From contig QLII01000001.1 of NCBI GenBank assembly GCA_003259005.1, positions 310,001 to 374,000 on the forward strand: DNA of 64,000 nucleotides, in the 5' to 3' direction. The notes beneath the pieces are model-generated. The model was given only the letters and a program-made list of their open reading frames with translations, was not told where the DNA came from and searched no databases. The stretch is from Spirosoma telluris. Its GTDB lineage: Bacteria; Bacteroidota; Bacteroidia; Cytophagales; Spirosomataceae. The translations under genes and the position numbers were made by a program. Shown here one piece after another: positions 1 through 11,405 of this stretch. Each line of letters opens with the position of its first letter. Position 1 is the stretch's first letter.

Positions 1-428
1 GCTTTCCCAACCTTTACGAAAAAGGGTAGCTCTTTGAACGAGTCGGAGGAGAAATCGTCAGCTACAATGCCCCCCGATGTTGCCAATCCATCGAAGAGTT
101 TTTTAGCCGCGGATGCATCGGCCGACAACACATCAGGCACATCAATCGCTGCCAATTCCTTCGCACGGGCCAGCAGTTCCTGCCGTGCCGGAGCGGGCAG
201 GCTGTTCATTAGCGCCTGATCTAACTTGCTCAGCGTTTTTAAACTGATCGTCGTGTTGACCGCACCATCTGGTTTAGTCGGACTGGGCAGGCTCGGCGTA
301 CCTTCACGAACCGGATTTTTAGTGTCGTCCGTGACGTGTTCCCGGCCAGTAGCCGTGTAGCCCCGCTGGCCTAACAGACTCAGCCAACCGATCAGGAACA
401 GTCGTAAAAAAGTAGAAAGTTTACTCAT
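1..428 (-). CDS. Secreted protein of unknown function (C-terminus outside window)
   Basis: An open frame begins with ATG at 428 on the minus strand and runs off the left edge of the window, so only about 142 residues are seen. The start MSKLSTFLRLFLIGWLSLLG is a basic N-terminus followed by a hydrophobic stretch, which looks like a signal peptide. The rest is Ala-, Lys- and Asp-rich, probably helical, with no motif I recognise. It lies 40 bases downstream of the TANFOR-like gene on the same strand and is probably the third gene of that operon. No function can be given. Confidence 0.6.
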   Translation of the reverse strand, partial: MSKLSTFLRLFLIGWLSLLGQRGYTATGREHVTDDTKNPVREGTPSLPSPTKPDGAVNTTISLKTLSKLDQALMNSLPAPARQELLARAKELAAIDVPDVLSADASAAKKLFDGLATSGGIVADDFSSDSFKELPFFVKVGK

Positions 429-468
429 TAGGCTCGGGAAGGAACGTGATAGGTTGGTAGGGATGAGT

Positions 469-2683
469 TCATTTGGCAGCAACCGCTTGGGCACCGAAGA
501 GGATGGGGCCGTTTTTCAGGAAGCCCTGCGTGTTTGTCCAGTATCTATCCTGCTTCATGAAGTTGTCGATCTTCACGAACTGCGCATCGGTTTTGGTTTT
601 CTGGCTAGTCATTACCTGAATTTGATCCGTCAGATAGGTCACCTTCAACTGGGAGTCGTTGTCAGTCAGTAACTTGAACTTATCGGCATTTTTGGTCATG
701 TCGGTAACCACGAGCTGGATCTTGGCTGATTTGTCGGACAGCGTCGCTTTCAGGCTAATGATATTTTTCTTGATAGCCGCAACGTCCGCATTGTTCAGGA
801 ATTGATTTCGGATGGTGATCGTCATATCGTCGGCCGTCTTCGTCAGCAAGTCGATTGCCTTGATTGCCTCCAGCGGCAGTACATTGTCTTTTTTGAGTTC
901 CTGCTTCGCCGTAGCATTCGCGGTCTGACTCGCTCCTTTAGCTACCTGCGCTTGCGTTATGGATGCCTGATACTTTGCGTTGTTGAAGGTGGTTTCCATA
1001 CTGCCCGCCTTCAGTTCCATAAATTCGTTGACTTTAACATCTTTGAAGTTCAGAGCGAAGGCCACTTTTTTACTCACAAACGGCATATCCACGAATACCA
1101 TACCTTTGTTGTTGCCCAGCGCAATGATGTCATACCCGGCTACGTGGATGGTATCTCCTGCGGTAATTTTGCCCTCCGTACTCATATCGATATTGACCGC
1201 CGGATTGGCGCAGGTGGGCGTTGCATAGGGATGTTTTTTCGAGACAGTTGCCACGGCTGTGCTATCGTCCGACAGAATATCGTTGTGGTTGCTGCCGTCC
1301 AGATCAATGGGTGTAATCGTTCCGTCGTCCGTCTCGACAATCGGCTTTTTAACCTCCGTTACCACCACTTTATCGACCGTCTTGTACACGACTGTCGTTG
1401 TTGTGACAGGCTGCATCGAACAAATAGTTATTGGAAAGAATCCGATCCTCTTCGTGGTACAAACCAGCTGATAGGTGGTGGTTACCACGTTTTCCGGCAC
1501 CTGCACTTTGGTAACCGTCGTTACCTGCTCAATTTTATAAATCGGGTTGATGGTCCGAATAACCGTATAAGCGATATTATTCGAGTTCTGCATGGAGATC
1601 CCGCCAATCTGATACTCATACGTTTTCGTATTCAGTAAGTCGGGCATCGATAGTCGATAGGTGGCTCCGTATTTCGCCTGCTGACCGGCTATTTTCCGCT
1701 CCAGCCAGGTTAGCGTCCCTTTTTCCCGGTACCGAATCAGGAAATTGTCGTGCAGAATATTGTCTTCCCAGCTTAGATCAAGGGTGGTATTCCAGTCGGC
1801 ACTTTCGTTGAAAGGGGCCTGATTCTCATAACCATACATAAAAAAGCGAATCTCGCTGTAGCCGTCATTCCGAAAAATACCGATCTCTTCGAGGCCACGT
1901 TTAGCTCTGGCCCGAACCCGGTAGCCATAAATTCGGCCCCGGATCAAAGGAGGATAAGCGGGTCCGTAGAGGAAGGAGGTTGTCGGTGTGGTGGTCGTAA
2001 AATAGGGTGGTTGGGCCAGAAACAGGTTTTGCAGATTGCCTGAAAAACCATTGACGCCAATCAGTTCGGTCAGCGTGAAGTCATACTCAACGCTGGTAGC
2101 CTGCTTGGTGCGGGGTGTCCATTGAAACAGCAGATTCTGTGGCGTCTGCTCTACCACGAAGCCATTGTTCTCCGGCAGGTTCAACAGCGGTGGATCGGAA
2201 ATGACAACCCAGAACGGAGCCGAAGACTGCACCGCCGAAAGCTGCTTGCCCGTCAGTAAATCATAGACGGTAACACTCATCGTATAAATACCTTCCGTCA
2301 GCGGTTGCGAATAGGCATTGGGCGACAGGTTCAGGTTCTGCGGCTGAAAATAGGGCGCTAAATCGGCCTGTCGCAAAATAACGGGCACGCCCGAAACCAG
2401 TTCAGTAACGGGCACGCCAACGGCCGGATAGCGGCTCTGTATCGAATTGCCACCCTGTTGATTCAGTTGAATCTTTAAGGTTACCTGCCTGGAGCCCAGC
2501 TCAATATCGCGCAGGAGCAATTGTAGTTGAAAGGAATTGTTAAACGTATTGGCATAATCGGTCAGATAAACCGGATAAGGCGGATACACCAGCACCGTTG
2601 CGTTAACAGGAAATAACTGCTGAGCCACTAACGGTTCACTCAACCCAGACACCACACGAATAAAAAACAAGCCAGTACTCTCA
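469..2683 (-). CDS. TANFOR/fibronectin-like large surface protein (frameshifted at start)
   Basis: The main open frame codes for about 730 residues. The segment PPYPVYLTDYAN, followed by beta-rich sequence and an FnIII-like part (TSVEYDFTLTE, YGYRVRARA), resembles the TANFOR type of Bacteroidota surface proteins. The C-terminal third is different: Lys/Asp/Ala-rich, helical, with many short charged repeats. The open frame itself has only a TTG start. An ATG at 2683 in another frame gives MRVLACFF, and restoring one T in the six-T run near 2661-2669 joins it to LSEPLVAQQ, a credible signal peptide with an Ala-Gln cleavage site. I therefore place the start at 2683 and take the break as an indel. 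It sits 25 bases after the beta-barrel gene. A role in a surface structure or in secretion is a guess. Confidence 0.6.
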
Positions 2684-2708
2684 TTATCGAAGCGTGAAAT
2701 GGGGTGAG

Positions 2709-4442
2709 TTAAAAGCGATAATTATAGCCGGCAGTAATCGACAGATACGACCGGCCCGCCAGCGTCTCGGTTGCGGCCAATCCCGTGTAGCCTATCGTAG
2801 CCGCTAATCGGTTGTGGAGATTTATGTCGTAAGAAACCAGGCCGCGCAGGTTCACCGATGTGCTGTTATACGTATCGGAGCGTGTAAGAATGTACGCGAC
2901 GGAGCCAGATGTCTTTAGCTTATTGGTCAGGAAGCCTTTCTGAACACCCACTATCGGCCCGAACGATACCTGGTTGGTAGCCCCGATGCCATTGTAATTG
3001 AAGTTCAGGCCACCGTTCAGAGCCAGCCATTTTTTAGGATGGTTATCCGTAAAATTCAGCGTGGTCGTTACAAACTGCGATAGGTTTCCTACGTGGACAG
3101 CATTCCCCTGCTGGTCAGCCGATTGCATCATGGATACATTGGCCGACAGGATGCGGGAGTGTTCGGGGGTGGGATTAATCAGGTAGGTTAGGTTGGTAGT
3201 CAGGTTCTGCGCAATCTGGGTAAACTGAAGCGTGTCGAGCTGATCGAACGGGCTGTTCTTTTTGATTTGATCGAACACGGTTCTCAGGTTGGTGTAGCTG
3301 GAGAAGTTCGAATAGGAGAGGCCTAAGCTCAGGTTCGGGGTTGGATTTGCATTGATGTTCAGGGAGCCTACCACTCGCTTTTGGGTACTGCTTTTGAGCA
3401 GTTTCAGGTTATCGTGCTGGTACCCGATGGTGCCCGTTGCCAGTACTTTGCCTTTGAACAAGGTTTGCGATAGGTTGGCGGTCAGATTCTCAAAATCATT
3501 CACGAAGTAATAGCCTCCCAGGGTCTGATAACTGGGGTCGACCCGGTCATAGCCTAAACTGACAAGTGTTTGGGTGGAGGCAATATTATACGCGATGCTC
3601 GCCCGCAGCGCATTGAAAAATTGCGTAGTTGAGTTGCCATGCGCCAGGGCACCCATCAACGAGTGCCCTACCCGATTTTCGCCCTCGGCCTGACTGTTGG
3701 TGGTCAGGGCGCTGGTGTTGTATTCCGCATTTAACTGGAGCGCTTTGAAGAACGTTATCCCCGCTTCAAACCCCAGCACCAGGTTTTTCTTTGGTGTAAT
3801 ATCGCCGTCAATACTCGTCGGAAATTGCAGCGAACTGGCATCGTCGGTAGCCTGAAAGGCGGTAACGCCTACCTTATACGTTCCCGAATTATAGACGGCT
3901 TTTACGCCCATTCCCATCCGGCGGTAACTTGGTAAGGTGATCGAATCCCCCTGGACAGCCTTCAGCAGCCGACCGTACATGAGATTAATGGTAAACTTGT
4001 TGGGGCTTAAGGTCAACCCGACTCCCTGAAACTGATGCCCATTCAATGAATAGGGGGAGAACGTCATATAGGTGGTACCGATACTTGCCCGTATCCACTT
4101 GTAAGCCGGATTAATGGAGAACTGATTGAAGGAAAACGGCTGACTATACGTGAACGTCCGGTTGGAATACGAGAAGGCAATTGGCAGGCTATACCCCCGA
4201 ACCCGCACATCTAACTGACCTGACAGAAAGTAGGAAACGGGCGGAACACCCGCATAGGCAGGGTCATTATACACCGCATTTAGCCCCACTGCACCGCCAA
4301 TGGAAAAATTTTCTTTCCGATTGGCCTGGCGACTGGCATCCAGATCAATGCTTTGCGCTATGCCAGCTACTGGGCTAAGCACCAGCATGGGCAGTATACA
4401 TCGGAAACAAAGCCAACAAATAGACTTGTAAAGTTTACCCAT
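2709..4442 (-). CDS. Outer-membrane beta-barrel protein of unknown function
   Basis: About 577 residues. The ATG at 4442 is preferred to an upstream in-frame TTG because it gives a compact signal peptide ending near VAGIAQS. The mature part alternates hydrophobic and polar residues in short strands (for example SFSYSNRTF-like stretches, INLMYGRLLK, VSLGYDRV) and ends in GYNYRF, with the terminal aromatic residue usual for outer-membrane barrels. No enzyme motif is visible. It is the first gene of a three-gene minus-strand set with the TANFOR-like protein and the edge protein, so it could be their outer-membrane partner. This context argument is an inference. Confidence 0.65.
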   Translation of the reverse strand: MGKLYKSICWLCFRCILPMLVLSPVAGIAQSIDLDASRQANRKENFSIGGAVGLNAVYNDPAYAGVPPVSYFLSGQLDVRVRGYSLPIAFSYSNRTFTYSQPFSFNQFSINPAYKWIRASIGTTYMTFSPYSLNGHQFQGVGLTLSPNKFTINLMYGRLLKAVQGDSITLPSYRRMGMGVKAVYNSGTYKVGVTAFQATDDASSLQFPTSIDGDITPKKNLVLGFEAGITFFKALQLNAEYNTSALTTNSQAEGENRVGHSLMGALAHGNSTTQFFNALRASIAYNIASTQTLVSLGYDRVDPSYQTLGGYYFVNDFENLTANLSQTLFKGKVLATGTIGYQHDNLKLLKSSTQKRVVGSLNINANPTPNLSLGLSYSNFSSYTNLRTVFDQIKKNSPFDQLDTLQFTQIAQNLTTNLTYLINPTPEHSRILSANVSMMQSADQQGNAVHVGNLSQFVTTTLNFTDNHPKKWLALNGGLNFNYNGIGATNQVSFGPIVGVQKGFLTNKLKTSGSVAYILTRSDTYNSTSVNLRGLVSYDINLHNRLAATIGYTGLAATETLAGRSYLSITAGYNYRF

Positions 4443-4448
4443 ACACAA

Positions 4449-5162
4449 TAGTCAAAAAAGAGGAGAACCAGGCAGAAGTAAATTTTACAAAAACTTACCC
4501 TTTTAAATAGTTTTTTATGTAACTATATTCATATTTAATCGACTGATAGCCGAGGATTAAGTCTCGTGGACTACTGATAAGTTAATTAAACGGCTATTAG
4601 TTAGATAATTAGTTTATTAATGAATCAATGTGCCTCAAAGAAAGTCTCTAATGGTTACACTTATTCAATTACTTATTATTTGGTAGTGCAGTAAAGGTCA
4701 GGTAGACGATTTAAGTGACCCCTTACTTGAAAAGTAGCTTTGAATGACCAAAGTTACCTATTTTGGTATTTATACAAAAATTAATTAAACAAAATCAATA
4801 TATATAAGTAAATAAAGGTAAATTATATACTATACTGATCAATCTTGTTACTACTTGTTCATTTTAGCTTCTGTAGCTTCTCTTGATCCTATCGTTCTGA
4901 TAGGCAGTTGCCTTACGATCAAAGGAATCTACCGCTCGGGGCCGGGTGGCCTCAAGAATCTATTTTGACATTGTACTTGTTGTTACATGATTATATTTTT
5001 ATGTTTCCTGAAATGGTGGGCCTAAGGTAATGCCTTCTGGAAGTCTGGCCTGTAGAATGTATGTAGTTTACCGAATTTGGTTAGTCAATAACAGATTACA
5101 GTAGGTAAGAAGTGGAACCGAACCACCTGCATAGCAATGTCACATGATCTGCATAAACGGGT
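4449..5162. other. AT-rich intergenic region, no gene seen
   Basis: About 700 bases without a supported gene on either strand. Most of it (roughly 4480-4870) is very AT-rich. It should hold the promoter of the minus-strand operon starting at 4442 and the end of the sulfatase transcript arriving from the other side. A short hairpin (CCTATCG/CGATAGG-like) near 4890 is the only structure I noticed. I found no tRNA-like arm or conserved RNA. Confidence 0.4.
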
Positions 5163-6666
5163 CTACTTTGATTTCCCTTCCTTTATTTTTACAAGCAGAT
5201 CGGTTAATTCCTTCACTTTTTCGGGATATTGCTGGTAAACGTTAGTGGTTTCCAACTGATCGGTGCTGAGGTTGTACAATTGCCCGATGGGCTCTCCCGC
5301 TTTGGGTTTTAGTTCTTTAGGCTCCGTAAAGCCGCCGGAGCCAAGACCTTCTATTAATTTCCAGTCGCCTTTCCGAATGGCAAAAAAACCGATTGAGGAA
5401 CTGTGCACAACCGCCGGTTGATTGACTACAGCTTTGGTTTTTCCCGTCAGTACCGACAGGATACTATAGCTATCTTCGGAATTTGGGGTTGTGTTGCCAA
5501 GAATTTCTTTACAGGTAGCCGTAAGGTTCGCTAAAGTTGTAGTTGCGTTACTAACCGAACCCGCTTTCACTTTGCCTGTCCAGCGAACAATAAACGGTAT
5601 ACGATGGCCTCCTTCGTAGGCGTCGCCTTTCATGCCTCTAAAATCCCCGGCGGCTTTATGGTCGAATCGTTTGACAAAATCCTCCCGCCAATAAGGTCCG
5701 TTATCGCTCGCAAATAGAACGATGGTGTTATTGGCCAAGCCTGTCTGGTCCAGCGTGCGTAACACCTCGCCAACAGCCGCATCAACCTGCTGCACAAAAT
5801 CGCCGTATTCACCCGCTTTTGACTTTCCGGCGTAGTCCTTGGTTGGCATCCAGGGGGTGTGCGGGGCTGCCAGTGGCAGGTACAAAAAGAACGGCTTTTT
5901 TGCCGTTTGTCGGTTTAGGAAATCAGCGGCTTTTGCGATGAACATGGGCAGCACACCATGAAAGTCAAAGGAAGGCGACATCCTGCCTTCGCGCCAGAAA
6001 GGCCCTGAATAACCCGACTCTATTTTGTTCCCTTTGGTATAGCCGGTAGGCAGTTCGGTCAGTTTATGGTTTTCCAGATAACAGTAAGGTGGCATATCGA
6101 GCGAAGCGGGCAACACGTACGAATAGTCGAACCCTATCGTGTTAGGCCCCTGTGCTGGATTCTGCGTAAAATCAATCACCTCCGGGTCCATCTCCGACTT
6201 GATTCCATACTCAGTCGAGGCCAATAAATGTTCACTGCCCTTTTTGGGAACCCAGTCCAATCCCAAATGCCATTTACCAATGACGGCCGTTTGATAGCCA
6301 TTGCTTTTCAGGAGCGAAGCGACAGTAGGGCGGTCTGCTTCAATCAGTGTGCGGCTGTATCCGCGTAACACCCCAATGGGTAAACGACTTCGCCAGGGAT
6401 AACGACCTGTCAGCAGCGAATACCGCGTTGGTGTGCAAACGCCCGAGGGGAATGAGCATCGGTAAAACGCATACCCTGCGAGGCCAGTTTGTCAATGTTG
6501 GGAGTAGCAATTTTTCCAGCCGGATTGTAAGCAGACACATCGCCATATCCTAAATCATCTGCCAGTATGTAGACTATATTCGGCGGTTGTGGCTGAGCGT
6601 GTTTGGTTGCCATACCATAAACACAATTGCACAGATGACTACACCGAATTTGATGAATTTGACCAT
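5163..6666 (-). CDS. Arylsulfatase, type I formylglycine-dependent (frameshifted)
   Basis: Two minus-strand frames together make one sulfatase of about 500 residues. The N-terminal piece has [15 protein letters not shown] with the metal-binding Asp pair. The C-terminal piece has GKWHLG and ASDNGPYW, both standard family blocks. The catalytic signature C-T-P-T-R, whose Cys (codon 6435-6437) would become formylglycine, lies right at the break: adding one C to the run at 6447-6450 gives [11 protein letters not shown] in frame. A second shift is likely near 6605-6620. An ATG at 6666, 13 bases after the GH78 stop, gives a hydrophobic leader ([16 protein letters not shown]) out of frame with the sulfatase start. 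The alternative start is ATG 6613. It is the last gene of the long minus-strand glycan locus. It probably removes sulfate esters from the sugar chain; the substrate is unknown. Confidence 0.85.
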
Positions 6667-6679
6667 TTTAATAAAGTAG

Positions 6680-8962
6680 TTAGTTTGATTTTACGCGGAA
6701 CGTATGCTTTCCCGGCTGTACATTGGTTATCTTATAGAAGCCATTTTTGTGTTCAATAGACTTGCGCTTTGCGTCAACAAATAATTGATAATCAGTCGTA
6801 TTTGCTGGGATGTAAACATCCGTAACGGTGCTTCCGGGCAGAGTCACGTCCATACGAAACTCAGCGTCTGACTTTTTGATATTCACAGAGATAGCCCCCT
6901 TGATGGTTAGTATGTTCAGACTAGCAGACGTGAGGGTGCCAAGTTGTGGTTTGATCTGGATTCGCTCAAAGCCGGGACGGAGTGGTTCCACCCCCATCAG
7001 CTTTCTGACGATGATATTGGCCGGGGCTGCTCCCCAGGCATGGTTGAGGTCGAGGTTGGGTTTATACACTTTGTCCCAGGCCTCAAGCGTAATGGTCGAG
7101 CCGGTCCGAATCATGTTGTACCAGCTTCGTTGGGTGGTGGCGGTCATCAGTTCCAGCGCGTACTCGCTCATGCCCGAATCGTAGAGAGCATCGAGCAAAA
7201 ACTGAGAGCCATACACGCTACACGCCATCCGCCGACTTTTGATGAATTGCTTCACCGGCTCTAGGTCCTCGGAAGGAACGAGCCCAAACGCCAGCGCAAA
7301 CATGTTGGCGTGGAGCGACGTATGGTCCGTACTGTCTCCGTCTTTGATCAAACCGGTTTTGGTATCGCGGAACACCGCCCGGAATGAATCGTATACCTGG
7401 CGGGCGTTGCGTTCGTAAAAGGCCGCATCCTCCGGTTTGTTGAGCACCTGGGCAATCTGCTGCATCAGCACCAGGTTACGATAATAATAGGCGTTGACAA
7501 CGGCGTTGTAAGGTCGATAGACGAAGCCATCGGTTTCACCACCGTACTCTTTTTCGGGTCCTATGTAGTTACCCGTCTGCGGCCAGTCGACATTGTCATG
7601 TAGGCCACGTCGCCCGTCGAACGGTTTGGTAATGTGGATGGACATCAGGAATTCGTCGGTTTGCTTGTTGGTTCGGGTGCTGATCAGTCCATCGGTTCCG
7701 GCCAGGGGCATCAGGATTTTCTTCTGTAATTCAGGATAATAGGTCTTTAGCAACAGGTCATCACCCGTATAGAGGTAGTCGTTCCAGGCAATCAGCACAT
7801 TCTGCAAACTCCATTCTGTGGGCCAGGTCGGGTGATAGAGCAGGTACGTCATACTGCGCCGGGCCATGCTGTATTCGGCGTCCACGGCATAATGTGACAG
7901 CTGGTTGATCAGCGCGTCGGCTTCATACGGAATCCGCTCGCGATCCCCATCCACGTAGTAGCCCGTGAAACTCGTTGCCTTGATCGAATATTTGCACAAC
8001 TCCCATACCTGATTCAGAATAGTATCGCTCGACGTAAAACTCGACGCCTGCTCATCGAACGGGTAATACACCATTTTTCGGGTTACCGATTTGGCATCCA
8101 GTTGCCCGGTAAAATTCGAGAGGGCAACGTACCTGAACGGATACACTTCACCGATATAGTTAGGCATCAGCACCGGGTTTCGGCTGTTGCGTTTGAGATC
8201 GGCGGGCCAATGAATCGGGTAGTCGTGTGTGCCTTTCTCGACAAACAGCGCTAGTTTCCGGTAGCGGATGTTCCGGCCTGGACTCGTGTGAATAACATAC
8301 GATTTCTCAATCGCTTCCCCCACCTCAATCCAGATAGAATCGCTGACGTTGCTGGTCAGGTGAAGGTGCAGTTGGCCGAGCGCGTCTTTCCCGAAGTCCA
8401 GAAAATACGTACCTGTACCCGTCTTTTTTACCAAAACGGGCTGTTGCATATCGGCCCTCAACGGATAGTAGGCAAACAACTCCGCCGGGTCGGGGTCGCC
8501 GTAATAAAATGATGCCGTTTCTGAGAAAGGCTGTTGCGCGCCTTTTTCAGCCCAGACCTGCACTTGCCAGTAATACACGGTTCCCGGAACCAGCGGCTTA
8601 CCGGCATATATCGCCCGCGAATGCAATGATTGCTGTTGGCCTGAATCCCAGTAATCAGCGTTGTTCTTCGCCAGCAATTGCGGTGACGAAGCTACCAACA
8701 CCCGGTACGCCGACACCTGGGCTACCCGATTATCGACCTCCCAGCTAAACGCGGGCTGTACGCTGGTGATACGGGCAAATTGATAGTCCGCTGGCTGTTT
8801 ACGAGCTGCCTCCAGCGTCGTTTCTGAAAGCATACCCTTTGAGCTAACTGCACTGGTATTCAGCACTAAATCGCACCGCAGGTGTTGTGGGGCGGGGGGC
8901 GATTGGCTACTGGCTGCACATGTAAAACCCACCAATACTAAAATGAGACAGCTTCTGAACAC
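6680..8962 (-). CDS. GH78-like alpha-L-rhamnosidase, secreted
   Basis: 760 residues starting at GTG 8962, since no in-frame ATG lies before the upstream stop. The leader MFRSCLILVLVGFTCAASSQ is a signal peptide. An N-terminal FnIII-like domain (PAFSWEVD, YYWQVQVW) and a beta-sandwich precede the six-hairpin catalytic domain. The block DGDRERIPYEADA matches the GH78 acid region (D-x-x-R-x-x-x-x-x-G/E-D-A), and TITLEAWD followed by NHAWGAAPANII matches the general-base region. Family knowledge predicts inverting hydrolysis of terminal alpha-L-rhamnose in the periplasm. The reading frame is intact, unlike both neighbours. Some relatives in this superfamily act on other sugars, so the exact specificity is open. 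Confidence 0.8.
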   Translation of the reverse strand: MFRSCLILVLVGFTCAASSQSPPAPQHLRCDLVLNTSAVSSKGMLSETTLEAARKQPADYQFARITSVQPAFSWEVDNRVAQVSAYRVLVASSPQLLAKNNADYWDSGQQQSLHSRAIYAGKPLVPGTVYYWQVQVWAEKGAQQPFSETASFYYGDPDPAELFAYYPLRADMQQPVLVKKTGTGTYFLDFGKDALGQLHLHLTSNVSDSIWIEVGEAIEKSYVIHTSPGRNIRYRKLALFVEKGTHDYPIHWPADLKRNSRNPVLMPNYIGEVYPFRYVALSNFTGQLDAKSVTRKMVYYPFDEQASSFTSSDTILNQVWELCKYSIKATSFTGYYVDGDRERIPYEADALINQLSHYAVDAEYSMARRSMTYLLYHPTWPTEWSLQNVLIAWNDYLYTGDDLLLKTYYPELQKKILMPLAGTDGLISTRTNKQTDEFLMSIHITKPFDGRRGLHDNVDWPQTGNYIGPEKEYGGETDGFVYRPYNAVVNAYYYRNLVLMQQIAQVLNKPEDAAFYERNARQVYDSFRAVFRDTKTGLIKDGDSTDHTSLHANMFALAFGLVPSEDLEPVKQFIKSRRMACSVYGSQFLLDALYDSGMSEYALELMTATTQRSWYNMIRTGSTITLEAWDKVYKPNLDLNHAWGAAPANIIVRKLMGVEPLRPGFERIQIKPQLGTLTSASLNILTIKGAISVNIKKSDAEFRMDVTLPGSTVTDVYIPANTTDYQLFVDAKRKSIEHKNGFYKITNVQPGKHTFRVKSN

Positions 8963-9096
8963 GAGGTACGGCTGATACAGGTTTTTTAATGATTAGGAAT
9001 GTAGTTTTAACTACATTTTCACGGTTTGGGCCCTCATGGACTATTGTGCATCAGCCTGATTTGTGGTCTGTGTCCTCTACAAGTACGAAGTCAACT

Positions 9097-11389
9097 CTAC
9101 TTCGGCGCAGGAGGTGGAACCAACTGCTTTTCCAGTTCATCAATCGTCCAGGCTTCCCGTGGTGTTGTTGCGTACGACTCCCTGACGGCTTTAATGTCCT
9201 GCGGCTGAACTACCGCCGATTGGCGGCCTTTGGCGGCCCGTAACGACGTACCCACAAACTCGTAACGGATATAGCTGATTACCGAAGCAATCCATTCGTC
9301 GGAGTTGTCTTTCATAGACGCCATTTCGCTGGGGTACGATTTCCCGTCAATCGGGCCTTTCAAGCCATGCAGTAGAATTCTGATGGCGTACTCCTTGTCG
9401 TTATTGACATGCTTGGCACCCGTAGTGCAGGAGCTGCGTTAGTGGGCAATCCATTGCCATCGCCACCATGACAGGGCGAACACATGCCTTTATAAATCTC
9501 TCCTCCACTGACAATCAGCTTCCGTTCGGCTGGCGTGAAGCCACCTAACTTCATGCCGTACACTTTCGCATCTTCGTTTTTGTCGATACTGGTTTTGGCC
9601 CGCGCCAGCATCTGATTCGTCGGATTTTTGGCTAATACGTCCTGAACAATCTGTTTGGCCAACACGTTTTTGCTGGCTCCCAGCGATAAAATCAGTTGCG
9701 TTTTCACGTCGAAGTTTGCGTCATCGACCAGCTTGCCTAAGCGGGCAATAAACTCACTATCATCCTGTTTGACGTAACGTTCGCCAATCCAGATGCCCGC
9801 CCGTCGCATTTGTGGGTCCGTATCGTTCAGGGCAGAATACAGGATGTCTTTGTTAATTTCATCGAGTCCTTCGAGCGTCCATAATGCGTGCAGCCGACCC
9901 AGAACTGCGGCACCTTTCTGGCCGGTTGCCATTTGTTTCAGTACGGGCACAACCGATTTATCGCCCAGAATGACGAGTTGCTTCTGCGCATTGTCGCGCC
10001 ACCAGCCGTTTAGGTGATCCAGGTAATTGACCAACGAACCTGCGGGCACATCGAGCATTTTCGGCTTCGGTCCCGCTTTGTAGCCGTCGTGTACCAATCG
10101 CCAGATTCGGCCGCGCTGGTTAACTTTGGCAATATCGAACTGGTCGATTTTTCCACGCAAAAAAGTCCCCTTCTTCGTCCAGTTCGACTCCTGAATAATA
10201 CCCCGGTTCATGTCGATGATATACAGCAATCCATCAGGGCCAGTATACGTATTGACGGGGCGGAAAAAGAAGTCGGTACTGGCAATAAACTCTTTATGGT
10301 CATACACATTTTCCAGGTACGTCTTCCCTTCCCGATTAACCACCTTGGCCCGGCGGATAATCCGCGCGACGGGTTCATTAATCAGGTAATCGCCCACCAG
10401 ATCAGCAGGCAGACGATCTCCTCTAAAAATAGACTGGCCATTGCCAGACGTGAAATGGTTCAGCGTGCTGTCGGGACGTAAGCGGGGCGGGCCACCCTGC
10501 ACTTCGGGATTGGAAATGCGCGACCAGACGGGACTGAATGTTTCTTCACTATAAGCATCCGCAAATTCCAGCGCACCATATTTCGGGTTAATCTGAAATC
10601 CTGAACCCGCATTTTCCCCACCGCCCCGGCTGTAGAACAACCGACCGTAATTGTCGTGCGTTAAGCCCCACTGACCATTCGAGCCACTATGCAGCGAATC
10701 GGGTTTGAGCACGCCACCAACGTATCGGAACCGGATTGGGTCAACGGTCTGGTAGATGTAATTGTCGAGGTTCCAGTCCAGGCCGCTGCGCTGGTGTTCG
10801 AGGTTACCCGGTGCTACTTTTCCCAGTACATAGACCGGCTTCCTTTCGTCGGCCACACCATCGCCGTTCGTGTCTTTATAGCTAAAAATATCGTACGTAT
10901 CGGTCTCGTTGACAAGTAGTTCGTGGTTGACACACAGGATCATGCGCGGTAGCATCAGGTCTTTGATGAAGACGGTGCTTTTGTCCATTTTACCGTCGTT
11001 GTTGGTATCTTCCAGCAGCATCACCCGGCTTTTTTTATCTTTGGTTCCGGTGCCGTCGGCGTCCTGCGTGTAGGTTTCCATCTGGGCCACATACATGCGG
11101 GCGTTACCGTCCCAGGCAATGGCTACGGGCTCGGTGATCATCGGTTCGCTGGCGACCAGCTCCATATGATAGCCCTCCGGTAACACAAAGGCACGCTGAC
11201 TTTGCTCCGGCGTCAGGGGCGTGGTCGAGAATGGAGCCAGCGGAGGGGCACAAGGCTATCGGTCTTACTGACAGCCAGCGTTGTTGTTACTGGCGCAACC
11301 ACCGGCATTTTCGAGGCCATCTGCACCTTACAGGCATAAATGAATGCCGAAAAGGCCAGTGAGAAACCAATCAATCGTAAACGGTTCAT
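9097..11389 (-). CDS. PVC-type c-heme dehydrogenase lipoprotein (frameshifted)
   Basis: Three minus-strand pieces form one gene of about 765 residues. The start MNRLRLIGFSLAFSAFIYAC at ATG 11389 ends in a Cys that may be lipidated. PEGYHMELVASEP and DGNARMYVAQ are typical of the putative membrane-bound dehydrogenase (beta-propeller) family found in PVC bacteria and Bacteroidota. DTNNDGKMD and DTNGDGVAD look like calcium loops. HEAT-like helices follow, then a cytochrome c domain with heme site CSPCH. One missing base in the C run paired with + strand 11245-11248 and another at 9419-9421 explain the two breaks; the second falls inside the cytochrome domain and its repair restores GAKHVNNDKEYAIRILLHGL. 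It most likely passes electrons from a sugar substrate to the respiratory chain. The substrate is unknown. Confidence 0.8.
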
Positions 11390-11405
11390 GATAACAGGAT
11401 TTAGA

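Noticed and set aside
6828..7264. Long plus-strand open frames opposite the GH78-like gene
   Set aside because: They follow the codon pattern of the opposite strand, overlap each other, and show no family motif. The same holds for the long antisense frames at 802-1638, 20431-21138, 23096-23821, 28215-28718 and 30656-31681.
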